Source: Benincasa hispida
Taxonomy: Eukaryota > Streptophyta > Magnoliopsida > Cucurbitales > Cucurbitaceae
Direction: 5' to 3'
Length of the DNA stretch: 64,000 nucleotides
Assembly: GCF_009727055.1 (NCBI RefSeq)
Contig: NC_052357.1
Span: 17,467,268-17,531,267, forward strand
Shown here: piece after piece, positions 1 to 11,508 of the stretch
Numbering within the stretch: position 1 is the stretch's first letter
Layout: each line of letters opens with the position of its first letter
Notes under the pieces: generated by a model
Told to the model about the DNA's origin: nothing
The model's database searches: none
Seen by the model: only the letters and a program-made list of their open reading frames with translations
Translations under genes and position numbers: made by a program

Positions 1-561
1 GCCACTCGCACCCATACAAATCAAAAGACCGCCCTCAATGGCAGGAATTCCTAACTCACTCAGAATTGAGGTCATATTACCTATGGTCATTCTAGTGAAG
101 TGAAGTCTCTGTCATGAATGGTGTTATATAACGAGACATTAACATTTCGTGGTCAGATCTTATACAAACTCTTTGTATAGGACGTCACCGCTTGCATGTC
201 CTTAACATGAATGATCAGAAGCAGACCATCTGTGACAAGTCACAACACTTGTGACCATTTCACAAAGCGGGCTGCATCGGTAGCGTTACTAAGATAAGGT
301 TTCCCTCCTATATCCATATACTACAGACTATTTTGGTTATCACTCAAGACATGATCCACTTGTATGTCATCACATACATGCTTGAGTCACATACAGATAA
401 TCAAGGATTTTATGTTTATTGGTTTGTAGTAAAGCAAATAAAATAAGTAACTGAGCAAAAATACAAGATGTGAAGTAAATATCATATATTAACAACACAA
501 GTATTCGTATAAACTGTTTACAAACTATAGGACACGAGACTTTAGGGCATCAACCTCAACA
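1..561 (-). repeat. Copia-family LTR, right part only
   Basis: This is the 5' half (in its own sense) of a long terminal repeat lying on the minus strand, cut off by the window edge. It contains the family landmarks 'ttacctatggtcat' near 80 and 'acaaactataggac' near 522, and ends at 561 with the family terminus (CAACCTCAACA, reverse of TGTTG...). The sequence to its right is unrelated, so 561 is a true LTR border. No target duplication can be tested because the left end is missing. Confidence 0.75.
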
Positions 562-1200
562 GTGGTATTGGAGTTGGTTGTCGAAGTTTGTCATCGAAGG
601 TGGTTTTCAAATCTCGAAGTTTGTTGCGTGAAGGTGGTCGTCAAAGTTGATCATCGAAGATGATTTTTGCCAGAGATTGTAGTCAGATGTGGCTATCGGA
701 GCCCGAATGTTAATCACATGAAGGTGGTATTAGAGTTGGTTTTTAGGGTTTGTCCAGGGAGATGGTTGTCTAAGCTTTGAGTTGGTTGTCAAAGTTGCTC
801 GCTCAAAGGTGGTCATTGAAGGTGTTTTTCATCGAAGTTTGTAGTCGGAGGTGGTTGTTAGAGCCTACAAAGGTGGTTTCCATAGTTGGTCATTGAAGTT
901 TGTTGTCGGAGCTTGAAATTGGTCATCGGAATTGGTAGCGCGAAGGTGGTCGTTGGAGTTGAGTCACCGGAGGTGGTTGCCAGAGCTCGAAATTGCTTGT
1001 CGGAGTTAGTGTTGCGAATGTCGTCAAAGCCCGGCGTTAGTCGTTGGAGTTGTCATCGGAGGTGGATGCCAGAGCCCGGATTTCATTGTCGGAGTTGTCA
1101 TCGGAGGTGGTTGTCGAAGCCCGGAGTTGGTTGTTGGAGTTGTCATCAGAGTGGTTGTTGGAGCCCAAAGTTAGTTCTCGGAGTGTGGTAGTGACCAATG
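562..1200 (+). repeat. Degenerate GGTGGTYGYCGGAG minisatellite
   Basis: G/T-rich, A/C-poor stretch built from variants of 'gttggttgtcggagcc' and 'gtcatcggaggtgg'. The regular part has a 45-bp period: near-identical units start at 1043, 1088 and 1133. The period is a multiple of three, so a 101-codon frame (886-1191) stays open and repeats a 15-residue Cys/Trp-containing unit. That frame is most simply a by-product of the repeat. The block lies between an LTR border at 561 and a transposon-like end at 1356. Confidence 0.7.
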
Positions 1201-1224
1201 AGTGAAGCCATTAAAAACAATGGA

Positions 1225-1356
1225 AGAAGGGAGAGTTGGGGTGAATTGATAAAATATACCAACTCAACTCCACAAACTTTAAAGTTTGTGGGCCAAAAAA
1301 TGAGTTGGTATATTATTCCAACTCAACTCAACTCATATTTGTGAGCCAAACACCCC
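1225..1356. mobile_element. Terminal region of a DNA transposon, right end
   Basis: Ends in 'caaacacccc', a terminus style (GGGGTGTTTGG) seen at ends of plant DNA transposons. Inside is a perfect 22-bp palindrome at 1270-1291 built on ccacaaacttt, and an inverted pair TATACCAACTCA / TGAGTTGGTATA flanking it. The minisatellite at 562-1200 may be the interior of the same element. The left end is not seen, because the LTR ending at 561 interrupts it. Superfamily is not certain. Confidence 0.5.
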
Positions 1357-1389
1357 TGGCTTATATCGATAATAAAGAAGTAAAACTCG

Positions 1390-1906
1390 TTAGAGAAGAT
1401 GATATAACTTTGAATTATATAAAACATGTTAATTAATTATATACAAACTATTATCCATTCAAATTCAGTATAGAAATTAAACAATGAACCTAATAGATTT
1501 AATATGAATCCCATTCATATTAATTCAAAAATTTTTATTGCTACGATACTCTAGTGAGTTAGAATAAAAGCTACCGTAGGGCAGTCAATTACTCCTTCAC
1601 TGAATTGAGACATTCTCAACCAAATATTAAACCAGAATAACCCTTATTCCTATAATATTTAGTTATCATATTTGGTCAAGACATCTGCTTAACAATTTCT
1701 TATAATTGTAACCCTTCATTTTAGATTCTAGAGTTCTGCTTCAAATGAGCTAACCATAGGGAAAAATCGATTGGACAAAAATTAAAGCAATCCTATCAAT
1801 TTCTAGAGTTTGAGTAAAATTTCATGCAAACACCATCCATAGGGGGACACAAGCAAAGGTGTCTCAAGGCCAAGCATGAAAGTTTACTACAAACCAAAGA
1901 AGGAGA
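1390..1906 (-). repeat. Copia 5' leader fragment
   Basis: Matches, by eye, the leader segment seen at 12490-13004, 16440-17200 (reverse) and 53030-53600. Shared words include 'cactgaattgagacattct', 'gggggacacaagcaaaggtg' and 'aagcatgaaa'. It is interrupted at 1906 by the LTR that starts at 1907, in the middle of the phrase that continues in the other copies. Confidence 0.65.
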
Positions 1907-3702
1907 TGAAGGGAATCGAATTCCTGCGGAAGTATGAGATTGCCTTAGATTTTGTTTTTTAGTTTTTAAGGAAACAAAAATAGTAAAGAAAAGAGAAATA
2001 ATAATGGATAAACATTATAGGAAGCATGCTTTAAGAGGAGAAGCAAAGGGATAAGGCAATAAACCTTTGTTGAATCCTAAACTCTTCACGTTGTCCTCTT
2101 CGTCTTCTCATGAATGTTTGTTCAATGAATAAGGGACACTACCATAAGTGCGACCATATTATTCTCTAGGAATTCAAGGGTAGAAGAGTGGTCTCTATTA
2201 CCTTGGAGGAGGAAGAATAGTGGAGAATGGTCGAGAGAAAGTTTGAGAGAAAATGTAGATTGGAGGCTAAGGTTTTTCACAATGAAATTACTTCTCCTAA
2301 ATTGGCCACAAATGGATATTTATGTGGAGAAAGGTTTACCCCTTCTCCAAGTCTTTTCCAATCTACCCCTTAGTCCAATTAATTAAATAACATTTATTCA
2401 ATTCATTAACATACGAATTAAATAACAATATATTAAATCATAAATAAACATCACTTGTTTATTTGCCTTCACCTCTAAAAATTAATTAGTTAATTCTTCA
2501 TGAATCTAATTAATAAGAATTTATTATTTGAATCTTATGCAAATATTTCTCTCTTAATTATAGATCATATCTATGATTAACCATATCATATTAATCTCAT
2601 TAGTATGCTATTCCATCAATTGACGAGTAATTCAAATCATTCATCTTATCTATTCTTTAATGAGTTAACAAGGGGACCTTTTGGACCTATAGATTAGATG
2701 CTCCAATGATATGAGATTAATTAATTAAACTCTTTAATTAAATTAATCTAATTAATCAATCTTCATTAACTACCAGTCACTCCACTAAAGATCGATACCT
2801 GCACTTTTCGCACTGTAGATATATTTTTCGTGTCCGCAGATAGAACCAATCAACAATGAGTTGACCCTTCACAAATCACTCATAACTACAGTTGGGTCAA
2901 ATTACTGTTTTACCCCTATAGTTACCTCTAACTCCTTAAGTATCACTGATTTGTCTAATGAACAAACACTTTATAGTCCAACTATAAACTAACACCTCTT
3001 GAGCCAGTGAGAGGTTGAGGCCTCAATGTTCAAAACCCAGAATTAGCTATTAAGAGAGCAATTTATCTGCTTTTCCTAAGAATGTGAAGGAGTGAATTCC
3101 ATCTTGTGTAGTTGTGTTCCCTGCTCTTTACTCGGATAGATCCATAAAATAGTAGGTTTGTTGAGTCAACTAACAAGGCCACTCTCACCCATACAAATAA
3201 AAGGATTACCCTCGTAAATAGGAGCTCACAACTCACTCAGGATTAAGGTCAAGTCACCTATGGTCATCCTAGTGAAATGTAAGTCTCTTCTAATAACGGT
3301 GTTATATAGATAGACTATTCATTTTGTAGTTCGATCTTATATAAACTCTTTGTATAGAATACCCTTGCTTGCATGTCTCCACATAAAATGGTCAGAATCT
3401 TATCATTTGTAGTACTTTCAACAATTGTAACATCTATAAAGTGGGTCGTGTTTGTAGTATCACCAGGATAAGGTATCCAATCTTATCCATCTACTACATA
3501 CCATTTAGGTTATCACTTAAACATGATCCACCTGTATGTCTCCACATACATGTTTAAGTTTTATAAAATAACCTTGGATTTTAGTTTATTGGATTGAATT
3601 AATGCAATCTAAATGTCAATAAAATACCTCTTAATTTATTAGACATGTGATTTGTATTTACAAACTACAAGACATATGAGATTTAAGACATTAACTCCAA
3701 CA
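1907..3702 (-). repeat. Copia-family LTR (3' LTR of a minus-strand element)
   Basis: 1796-bp LTR running from TGAAGGGAATCG to CTCCAACA. Read on the minus strand it begins TGTTGGAGTTAATG and ends CCCTTCA, like the family. A polypurine-type tract lies directly next to its 5' end (3703-3720), which makes it the 3' LTR of an element whose RNase H remains lie at 5846-6085. The left side enters another element's leader, so it was inserted into older copia DNA. Confidence 0.75.
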
Positions 3703-3720
3703 ATCTCCCACTTGTCCTAA
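3703..3720 (-). other. Polypurine tract (plus-strand primer site)
   Basis: On the minus strand this reads as a purine-rich AAGTGGGAGAT immediately before TGTTGG of the LTR. That is the usual place and composition of the plus-strand DNA primer in Ty1/copia elements. Confidence 0.6.
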
Positions 3721-3749
3721 AGTGAGTAGGATATACAGTATCAAGTACA

Positions 3750-5622
3750 TGTTGGGTTTTATGTTCTAAAACCTCGCAGTTTGTAAAATAATAAACATTT
3801 TCTATTCTCAATATACTTCTTATTGATCTCATAAATTGTATGAAAATCTAAATCCAATAAACAAAAACCCATGACTATTGTATGAGTACTTGAACTTTAT
3901 GTGGAGACATGAGAGTGGATCAGGTTCGAGTAAATAGTCAAAATGATCTATGGTACATGAATGAGGTTGGGTACCTTATTCTAGTAACACTATTGGATGC
4001 GGCCTACTCTGTAGTTGTTACAAAGAGTTGTAAAGTGTAACATACGATGTGATCCTAATTCGTATATGTTATGACATGAGGAGTGGGGGCATCCTATAAA
4101 ATGAGTTTGCATAAGATCAGAACCAAGAAATAAGTCACTCTTACTTTATAACGTTGTTTACTGTTTAAGACTGACTATTTTACCTAGATGACCTAGGTAA
4201 CTCGATCTTAATTCTGAGCTAACTATGAACTTCTGTTTATTCGGGATTGTCCTTAGATTTACATAGTTGAGGGTTGGCTCAACAACACCAACTCAATAAG
4301 ACTCCCATTTCAGGGGTAAGATCGGATAGATAGCTGGGGACATAGGGTGTAAGGCGAAATTCACGCCGACCCGATTTAGGGATAGGAGAAAGGGTGTTCT
4401 CTCAAGTACTGAATCCAGGTCTTGAACTAGGGGCCCCACCCTCTCACTGAGCTGAGAGAGTTTGGTTTAGTAATTGGATCACAAACCAGTTGTTCATTAA
4501 AGGATCAGTAGGGACTTGAGGAATAAAACATAATCTCGGGAGTAAAACAGATATTTGACCCAACCGTTATTACGAACAACCTGTGAAGGTTCGGCTTGCT
4601 GATTATGGTTAAATCATGTAGACATAATATATCTACAGTGAGAGGAGTGCAACTATGAGCTTTAGTGGAGTGACCCATTAGTTAATGAATGAAGATTAAT
4701 TTTATCTAATGAGTTTAGCCAATTAATCTCAGATCGTTGGAGTCCATGATCTGTAGGTCCGCGAGGTCCCTGTTCTAACTCATAACGGACTAGCTCTAGA
4801 ATAGCGTGGTAAGTTAATTTGAAACCTTCAAATTAGAATTAAGGGAATTAGTAATTATATAAGATATAATTATATGTTTAATTTTAGAATTAAACGGAAT
4901 AGGAGAATTTATATATTTAAATATAATTTAAATATATAAAGATGGATATGTGTTAAAATTAATTAACATTTGATATTAAATTAATTAAGTTTTATTTAAT
5001 AATTAATTTATGAAATTAATTAATTTTTTCATTTTAAAATATAAACAGATTTAATAAAATCAAAATTTTATTTTTTGAGATAAAATTGAAAAAGGAAAAG
5101 AAAACAAAACACTTAAATGGAAAATGAGGATTTTCCATTATCCATCTTTTGAAGTAGCTCACACAAGAAGCAATATCTTTGCCTTGTCTTCTCCAAGCAT
5201 GAGCTGCAACTCATGCAACCCTTTTCTTTGCATGTTGATATGCAATATAATGAAAAGATTGGAGTGAAAATTGGGCATGCAGTCTATAGAGATTTTGAGA
5301 GAAAAACTGGTTTGAAGAAAGAGTTCTTCATCTGTTTTTCTACAGTGAGCATTTCTTCTTCTACCCTTGATTCAAGCTTATTTCGAGTCCCACAACTCAA
5401 TTTAGAGCACCAAGAGAATAGTGGAAAAGATCTTGAGGTGGTCTACAATAAGATTTGGAGAAGATAGCAGCTGGTGAAGGAGCTTTGAAGAAGTTTTACA
5501 AGAAATATGTCTTGAAACTCTTTTTTTTTTCTGCAAAAGCATGCTTTATATTTTGCTAAAATTAGTGAATTTGAGTGCTTAGATGATCCTTGTGCTTCCG
5601 CTACTATTGATACATTCCTACA
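3750..5622 (+). mobile_element. Solo copia LTR with GTACA target duplication
   Basis: 1873-bp LTR from TGTTGGGTTTTATG to TTCCTACA, flanked by perfect 5-bp repeats GTACA (3745-3749 and 5623-5627). No internal region is present, so it is a solo LTR left by recombination between two LTRs. It was inserted just inside the 3' end of the minus-strand element whose LTR is 1907-3702. The family core ('agtggagtgacccattagttaatg', near 4665) is present. The short open frames at 5213-5467 and 5443-5628 lie in its R/U5 part and have no recognisable domain. Confidence 0.85.
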
Positions 5623-5627
5623 GTACA

Positions 5628-6311
5628 ATGCAGTGAGTGGAGTATAGTATCAAATATCATAAGTGAGATGTATAGTATCAAATAAAATACAATAAACTAA
5701 GGCATACAATATACCCAACAACATCTCCCGCATGCCCTAGATTAGGTGATCCATATCTCAGACCCATATTCTCTAGGTGACTCTAAAAAGCTTCAGCCGT
5801 GAGAGCCTTTGTAAATAGATTAGCAACGTTGTGCTTCGAGGCAATCTATGTGACAATCACATCTCCCTGTTGCACAATCTCTCTAATGAGATGATACTTG
5901 CGCTTAATGTGCTTTCCTCGTTTGTGACTACGAGGCTCCTCGGAGTTTTCCATTGCACCACTGCTATCACAATAAAGGGTGATAGGCAATGTCATATTTG
6001 GAACAACTTTCAAATCTGTCAGAAAATGTCTGAGCCATACAACTTCCTTAGTAGTTTCACAAGCAGCTACATATTCTGCCTCCATCGTGGAACATGCAAG
6101 GCATCCATGCTTGATGCTATGCCATATTATAGCTCCTCCATTCAGAGTGAATACTGATCCTGATGTGGATTTCTTAGAAGCCTTATCAGTCTAAAAATCA
6201 GAGTCAATATATCTTGTAAGGATCAAATCCTTAGCACCATACACAAGCATACTTGAAAATGGCTTTAACTGCTGTCCAATGATCTAATCCTAGATTGGAT
6301 TGATATCTACT
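5628..6311 (-). pseudogene. Copia RNase H / RT end, remnant
   Basis: The minus strand at 5846-6085 encodes a 79-residue piece of a Ty1/copia RNase H. It shows the family signatures MEAEYVAACE and TLYCDSSGA, followed by a KHIKRKYHLIRE stretch. Downstream (5722-5750) is a second purine-rich tract. The reading frame does not continue upstream into RT because an LTR interrupts the element at 6312. It is the 3' end of the element whose LTR is 1907-3702, with a solo LTR (3750-5622) inserted between them. Confidence 0.75.
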
Positions 6312-9155
6312 TGTTGGGGTTGGTGCCCTAAATCTCGTAGGGTTCTCTAGTTTGTATTTGTAATGTACAAGCATCTTATTTATTTAATAAAATATATGAT
6401 GTTTTATTTCAATTTGAGTTGCATTAACCACAAACCAATAAACTAACATCCAAGGTTATCTTGTAGCTTAAACATATATGTAGAGACATACGGGTAGATC
6501 TGTTGGATTGACACCATCACGCAGCGGAAGAAATTAGGATCCATAAGCATTCTAATTCATTAATTTTGGTTGAAAAGAAACATGCTAAAAACAGAGTATA
6601 AAGGGTTTCATGAACATACCTTGGCCGAACCAACGAAATATCCATTTCTAGCTGCAAAATCCTCCGAATCCTTGTGTAGACCACCACAAGATCTTCCCTA
6701 CTATCCTCTTGGTGCTCTAGATTTAGTTGTGGGACTTAAAATAAGCTGGAATCAAAGGAAATATGGAGAAAGCTCACTGAACAGAACCCATTGAAGAACA
6801 CCTTCTTCATCCGAATTTTTTAGTAAAAATTCAGTCGGTTCTCCCTCTTTCTTCACTCCAATCTCTTCAATATATTGCAGACTATCATACAAAGAGATGT
6901 GCTGCATGGGATGCAGCTCATGCTTGAAGTAAAACAAAGGAGAAGGTGGGTTCCTTAAGCTACTTTGAAGATGAACTTTGAAAAACCCATTTTCAAGTTT
7001 GTGTGATTTTTCAATATCCAAAATTCCATTTTGATTTTAAAATCATATTTTATTTCTAAAATCAAAATTTATTAATTTTAAAAATTAATTTCATAATTAA
7101 TTTTCTAACAAAATTAATAAATAATTAATTCTAATTAATTTAATATCCAATATTAAATTATTTTTTACACAAATTCATCTTCATATATTTAAATCATATT
7201 TTAATATATTTTCTCCAATTTCGTTTGATTCTAATTTGAACTTTTCATATTAACTTATCACGCTACTCTAGAGCTAATCCATTTCCGAGCTAGTAGGGGG
7301 ACCTTATGGACCTACAGATCATGGGCTCCAATGATCCAAGATTAATCGGCTAAACTCATTAGACTGGTCTAACCCCCATTCGTTAACTAATGGGTCACTC
7401 CACTAAATGTCATAGTTGAACTCCTCTCACTGTAGATATATTATGTCCACTCGATATAACCATAATTAGTAAGTTAACCCTTCACAGGTTGTTCGTAATA
7501 ACCGCTGGGTCAAATCTCTATTTTACCCCCGAAATTACCTCTTGTTCTTTAAGTCCCCACTGATCCCCTAATGAACAATTTTTTTTGTGATCCAATCACA
7601 AAACCGAGTCCCTCTCATGCCAAATAAGAGGGCAGGATCCCATGTTCATGCCCTAGAATCAGCACTTAAAGAAACAACCTCTCTACTATTCCTAAAGCGG
7701 GTAGGAGTGAATTCCCTCTTGCACCCTATGTCCCCAGCTATCTATCCAGTCTCACCTCTGAAATGGTAGTCATATTGAGCCGGCGCTGTTGAGCCAACCC
7801 TCACCTATGAAAATCTAAGAGCAAGCCTAGATAAACAGAAGTTCATAGTTAGCTCAGGATTAAGGTCAAGTTACCTAAATCATCGCTTTGAAATAGTCAG
7901 TCTTAAACAGTAAACAACGTTATAAAGTAAGAGTGACTCATTTCGTGGTCTGATCATGTACAAACTCTTTTGCACAAGGACACCCCCACTCCTCATGTCC
8001 AACATGAACGAATTAAGATCACTTTGTTTGTAGCACTTTACAATTTCTTGTAACAACTATAGAACAGGTCGTATCTAATAGTGTTACCAGAATAAGGTAC
8101 CCAACCTTATCTATGTACTATAGATCATTTTGACTATTTACTCGAACCTGATCCACCTTTATATCTCCACATAAAGTTCCAGTACTCATCCAATAGTCAA
8201 GGGACTTTTAGGTATATTTGATTTCTATTCAAGCAATAGATATTCAATAACACCTTTATTAAATTATCAGAATAAGTTCCATTGTTTACATACCACGAGT
8301 TTTTAGGACATAAAACCCATCAAGATCATATTTAAGTGATAACCTAAATGGTCTGTAATAGATGGATAAGGCTGGATACCTTATCCTGGTGACACTACGA
8401 GTATGGCCCGCTTTGTAGATGTTATAATTGTTGTAAAATGCTACAAATGATATGATCCTGATCATTCATGTGTAGGCTTGTGAGCGGGGATATTCTATAC
8501 AAAGAAGTTTGTATAAGACTGAACCACGAAATGTTTAGTCTCATTATATAATGCCGTTCATGATAAGAGACTTACATTTCACCAGGATGACCATAGGTAA
8601 CATGGCCTGAATCTTGAGTCAGTTGTGAACTCCTGCATATGAAGGCGATCCCTTGATTTGTATGGGTGAAAGTGCCTAGATCGCCGACTCAATGAGCCTA
8701 CCATTTTGGGGATCTGTCTAATTGGGGAGCTGAGAACACAACTACACAAGAAGAAATTTGTTCATTCCTTAATGTCGGGGTAAGTAGATAAAATGCTTCC
8801 TTAAGGGCTGATTTCGAGGCTTGAAAAATATGGAGACACACCCTCTTCTGGCCCGAGAGAGGTTTAGTCATAATTGGACTATGATTTATTGTTCACTAGA
8901 GGGATCCGTGATACTTAAGTTGTTAGATGTAACTATAGGGGAAAAACGGTAATTTTTCTCCAGTTGTACTTACGAACAATTTGTGAAGGGTCATCGTACT
9001 GTTGACTGGTTATATCCAATTGACACAGAAATATATTTGTACTGTGAAGAGTGCAGCTGTTGGCCTTTAGTGGAGTACCCGACAGTTAATGGATAGTGAA
9101 TAATTTAATTAAAGAGTTTAATTAATTATTCATGTACCATTGAAGCTTCAAACCC
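6312..9155 (+). repeat. Copia-family LTR, interrupted and 3'-truncated
   Basis: Starts TGTTGGGGTTGGTGCCC at 6312. It runs to 6500, is split by a solo LTR (6501-8322), resumes at 8328 and stops near 9155, where integrase-region sequence of a minus-strand element begins. About 1.0 kb of its own sequence remains. The core motif 'ccgacagttaatgg' is near 9085. The R/U5 half is missing. Confidence 0.7.
6501..8322 (-). mobile_element. Solo copia LTR with AGATC target duplication
   Basis: 1822-bp LTR from TGTTGGATTGACACC to AAAACCCATCA. It is flanked by perfect 5-bp repeats AGATC (6496-6500 and 8323-8327), and removing it rejoins the host LTR phrase across the gap. Read on the minus strand it starts TGATGGGTTTTATGTCC. 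Short open frames inside (6570-6794, 6752-7021, 7587-7769) have no domain and are unlikely genes. Confidence 0.85.
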
Positions 9156-9861
9156 CCTTGCTTTAACATTCATCAGACCATAAAGGTTTGAACGTATAAT
9201 CTCCAAGGGTTCTTTGGCTCTATAACGTTTTCTAGTAAAAGGTTGTTTTATCATTATTCTTTGAGACAAAACTTACAAACCAGTAAAGAATTTTCTTCTA
9301 ACTCGTTTAGAAGTCCATTCTTAACCAATCTCTCAATCCTACTAAGATCAATGTGACCTAGTCTTAGATGCCAAAGATGAGCGTTTTCTTTTGGAGAAAC
9401 TTTCCTTCTTTTATTTTGGCTAGTTGCAGTGTTGAACATTTCAACGTTATAGTGTATTTTAGATACTAACAGCTTTAGTATGTATAAGTTACTTTCATTT
9501 GTTGTTGAACATATTTCAACACCATTTTTTGAGACAAACACTTTATCACGAATAAACAATATATGATATGAATGTTCTAGCAAACAAGATATTGAAATCA
9601 AGTTCCTTTTAAAGCTTAGAACAAAATACACATTGTCCAACAATATGAATTTAGAATAAAAAAGTAACTTAATGCTTCTTACTGCTATAGCTGAGACGTT
9701 GCCTGTTCCTACCCTGAGAGTCATCTCTCTAGTCTTGAACTGCATTCAGGAACTACTTTTTTGTAAAGAAGTGCAAACATGGTTAATGGTTCCTGAATCA
9801 AGTATCCATGTATTGCTATCATGTTCCACTATACACATTTTAAGAACAAGTAAATCATATT
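9156..9861 (-). pseudogene. Copia protease / GAG-pre-integrase remnant
   Basis: On the minus strand, 9881 to 9750 carries a protease active-site phrase ending ILDSGTINHVC. 9745-9254 carries a 163-residue GAG-pre-integrase domain with KRNLISISCLLE and the LWHLRLGHI (His) motif that precedes integrase. An in-frame stop separates the protease part from the next piece, so it is not functional. 9156-9253 resembles the start of integrase. The frame is cut at 9862 by a solo LTR, beyond which gag continues at 11509. Confidence 0.8.
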
Positions 9862-11508
9862 TGTTGGGGTTTATACCCTAAAACTCATAGATAGTAAATG
9901 TTATTAATTGGCCGTCATCAATATAGAGTTATCAATTTTAATTCAATAAATGTTATTGACTGTGTTGTATCCTTTTTTTCTTAATAACCCAAAATCCAAT
10001 AAACTAACATTCATGGCTTCCTTATGAGTCTTGAACTGTATGTGGAGACATATAGGGATCAATGTGTAGGTGACACGCGAGTGGAGGTATCCTATGCAAT
10101 GAGTTTGTATAAGATCAGACAGTAAAATAGTAATCACTAGATGTAACACTATTAACTAGTTAGGTTCCTATTTCAATTGGATGACCTAGGCAACTTAGTC
10201 TTAATCCTGAGTGTATTATGAACTCCTGTTCATGAGGGATTATCCTTTGATTTGTATGGGTGAGAGTGGCTAGTTTTTTGACTCAACATGCCTACCATTT
10301 TGGGGACAAGACCGAATGGGGAGCTGGGAACATAATAATACAAGATGGAATTCACTCCTTTCCGACTTTAGGGTAAGTAGATGAGTGTTCCCTTAAGTGG
10401 TGTCTCCGGGATTTGAATAAAGGGTCCTACTCTTTCAATGGCCCGAGAGGGGTTTCTGTTTATTGGTTGGACCATAAACAGGTTGTTCATTAAAGAAGTA
10501 CTAGTATTTAAGGAGTCAGAGGTAACCCAAGGGTAAAATGGTACTTTGACCCAGTCGGCGTTACGAACACCCGTGAAAGACTAACTTACTATTATTGGTC
10601 TATATTCGTGGACACAAAAATATATCATTAGTAAGAAGAGTGTGGCTGTGAGTCTTTAATGGAGTGTACCCACAGTTAACGTATTGATTAATTTAGTTAA
10701 TGAGCTCACTAAGGTTATTAAAGAGGAATGATTTGAATTTTTCAAATCAATTTGAGAAAATTTTATATTAATATAATTAATATGTAATTGATTATAGATG
10801 TGATCTATAATTTAAGTTAAGTTGGAAAGAAACATTTGAATGAGATTCAAATAATTAATTCAAGTGAGATTCACAAAGAATTAATTAATTAATAAGAGGT
10901 GTTGCATATAGACATACGATGTTTATGGTAATTAAATAGATATGTTAAATTGGATTTAATGTATAAAGAGTTATTTAATTAATGTGCTAATTAATTAAAT
11001 AAGTTTTATTTAATTAATTGTGCATAAGGATAAATTGGGAAAGACTTGGAGAAGGGGCTAACCATCTTCCATATAAAGTCTTCTTTAGGGCCCTTTTAGG
11101 GCAAGATTTCATTTGGCAATTTTTACCCTAGCCACCAAAGAAATCCTCTCTATTCTTTCCAAAGAATTCTTTCCTCTTCATCTTCTTCCAAGAGTTGGAT
11201 ACCACTTATCATTCTATTGGAATCCTAGAGAATAACAAGGTTATTCTCATGGTTGTGTTCAATATTGTTCGAAGAGACGTTTATGTTTGAGATCGTGTTC
11301 GTCGAAGAAGCGAGAGGATCGTTCTAGGAGCTCGAGAATCTTCAAAGGTAAGAATAAATCTTCCTTCTTATTTCCCTTCTTCTTAAGCATGATTTTAACA
11401 TATTTATCTTTCTACATTCTATTTAGAATACTATTTTTTGTTTCTTTAAAAATAGATTTTCGAGATGCAAGAAGTTCACACACTTTCGCTCGGGATTTGA
11501 TCCCAATA
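9862..11508 (+). mobile_element. Solo copia LTR with ATATT target duplication
   Basis: 1647-bp LTR starting TGTTGGGGTTTATACCC and ending TTGATCCCAATA; the last CA has become TA. Perfect 5-bp repeats ATATT flank it (9857-9861, 11509-11513). It splits a copia gag-protease reading frame between gag zinc knuckle and protease. A TATA-like box (ATATAAAG) at 11071-11078 precedes the presumed R region. A short open frame at 11287-11547 is in the R/U5 end and has no recognised domain. Confidence 0.87.

Noticed and set aside
886..1191. 101-codon plus-strand frame with Cys/Trp repeats
   Set aside because: It follows the 45-bp minisatellite period; the open frame is explained by the repeat length being a multiple of three, and no known domain is present.
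5846..6157. Plus-strand frames of 108 and 71 codons over the RNase H region
   Set aside because: Antisense shadows of the minus-strand copia RNase H.
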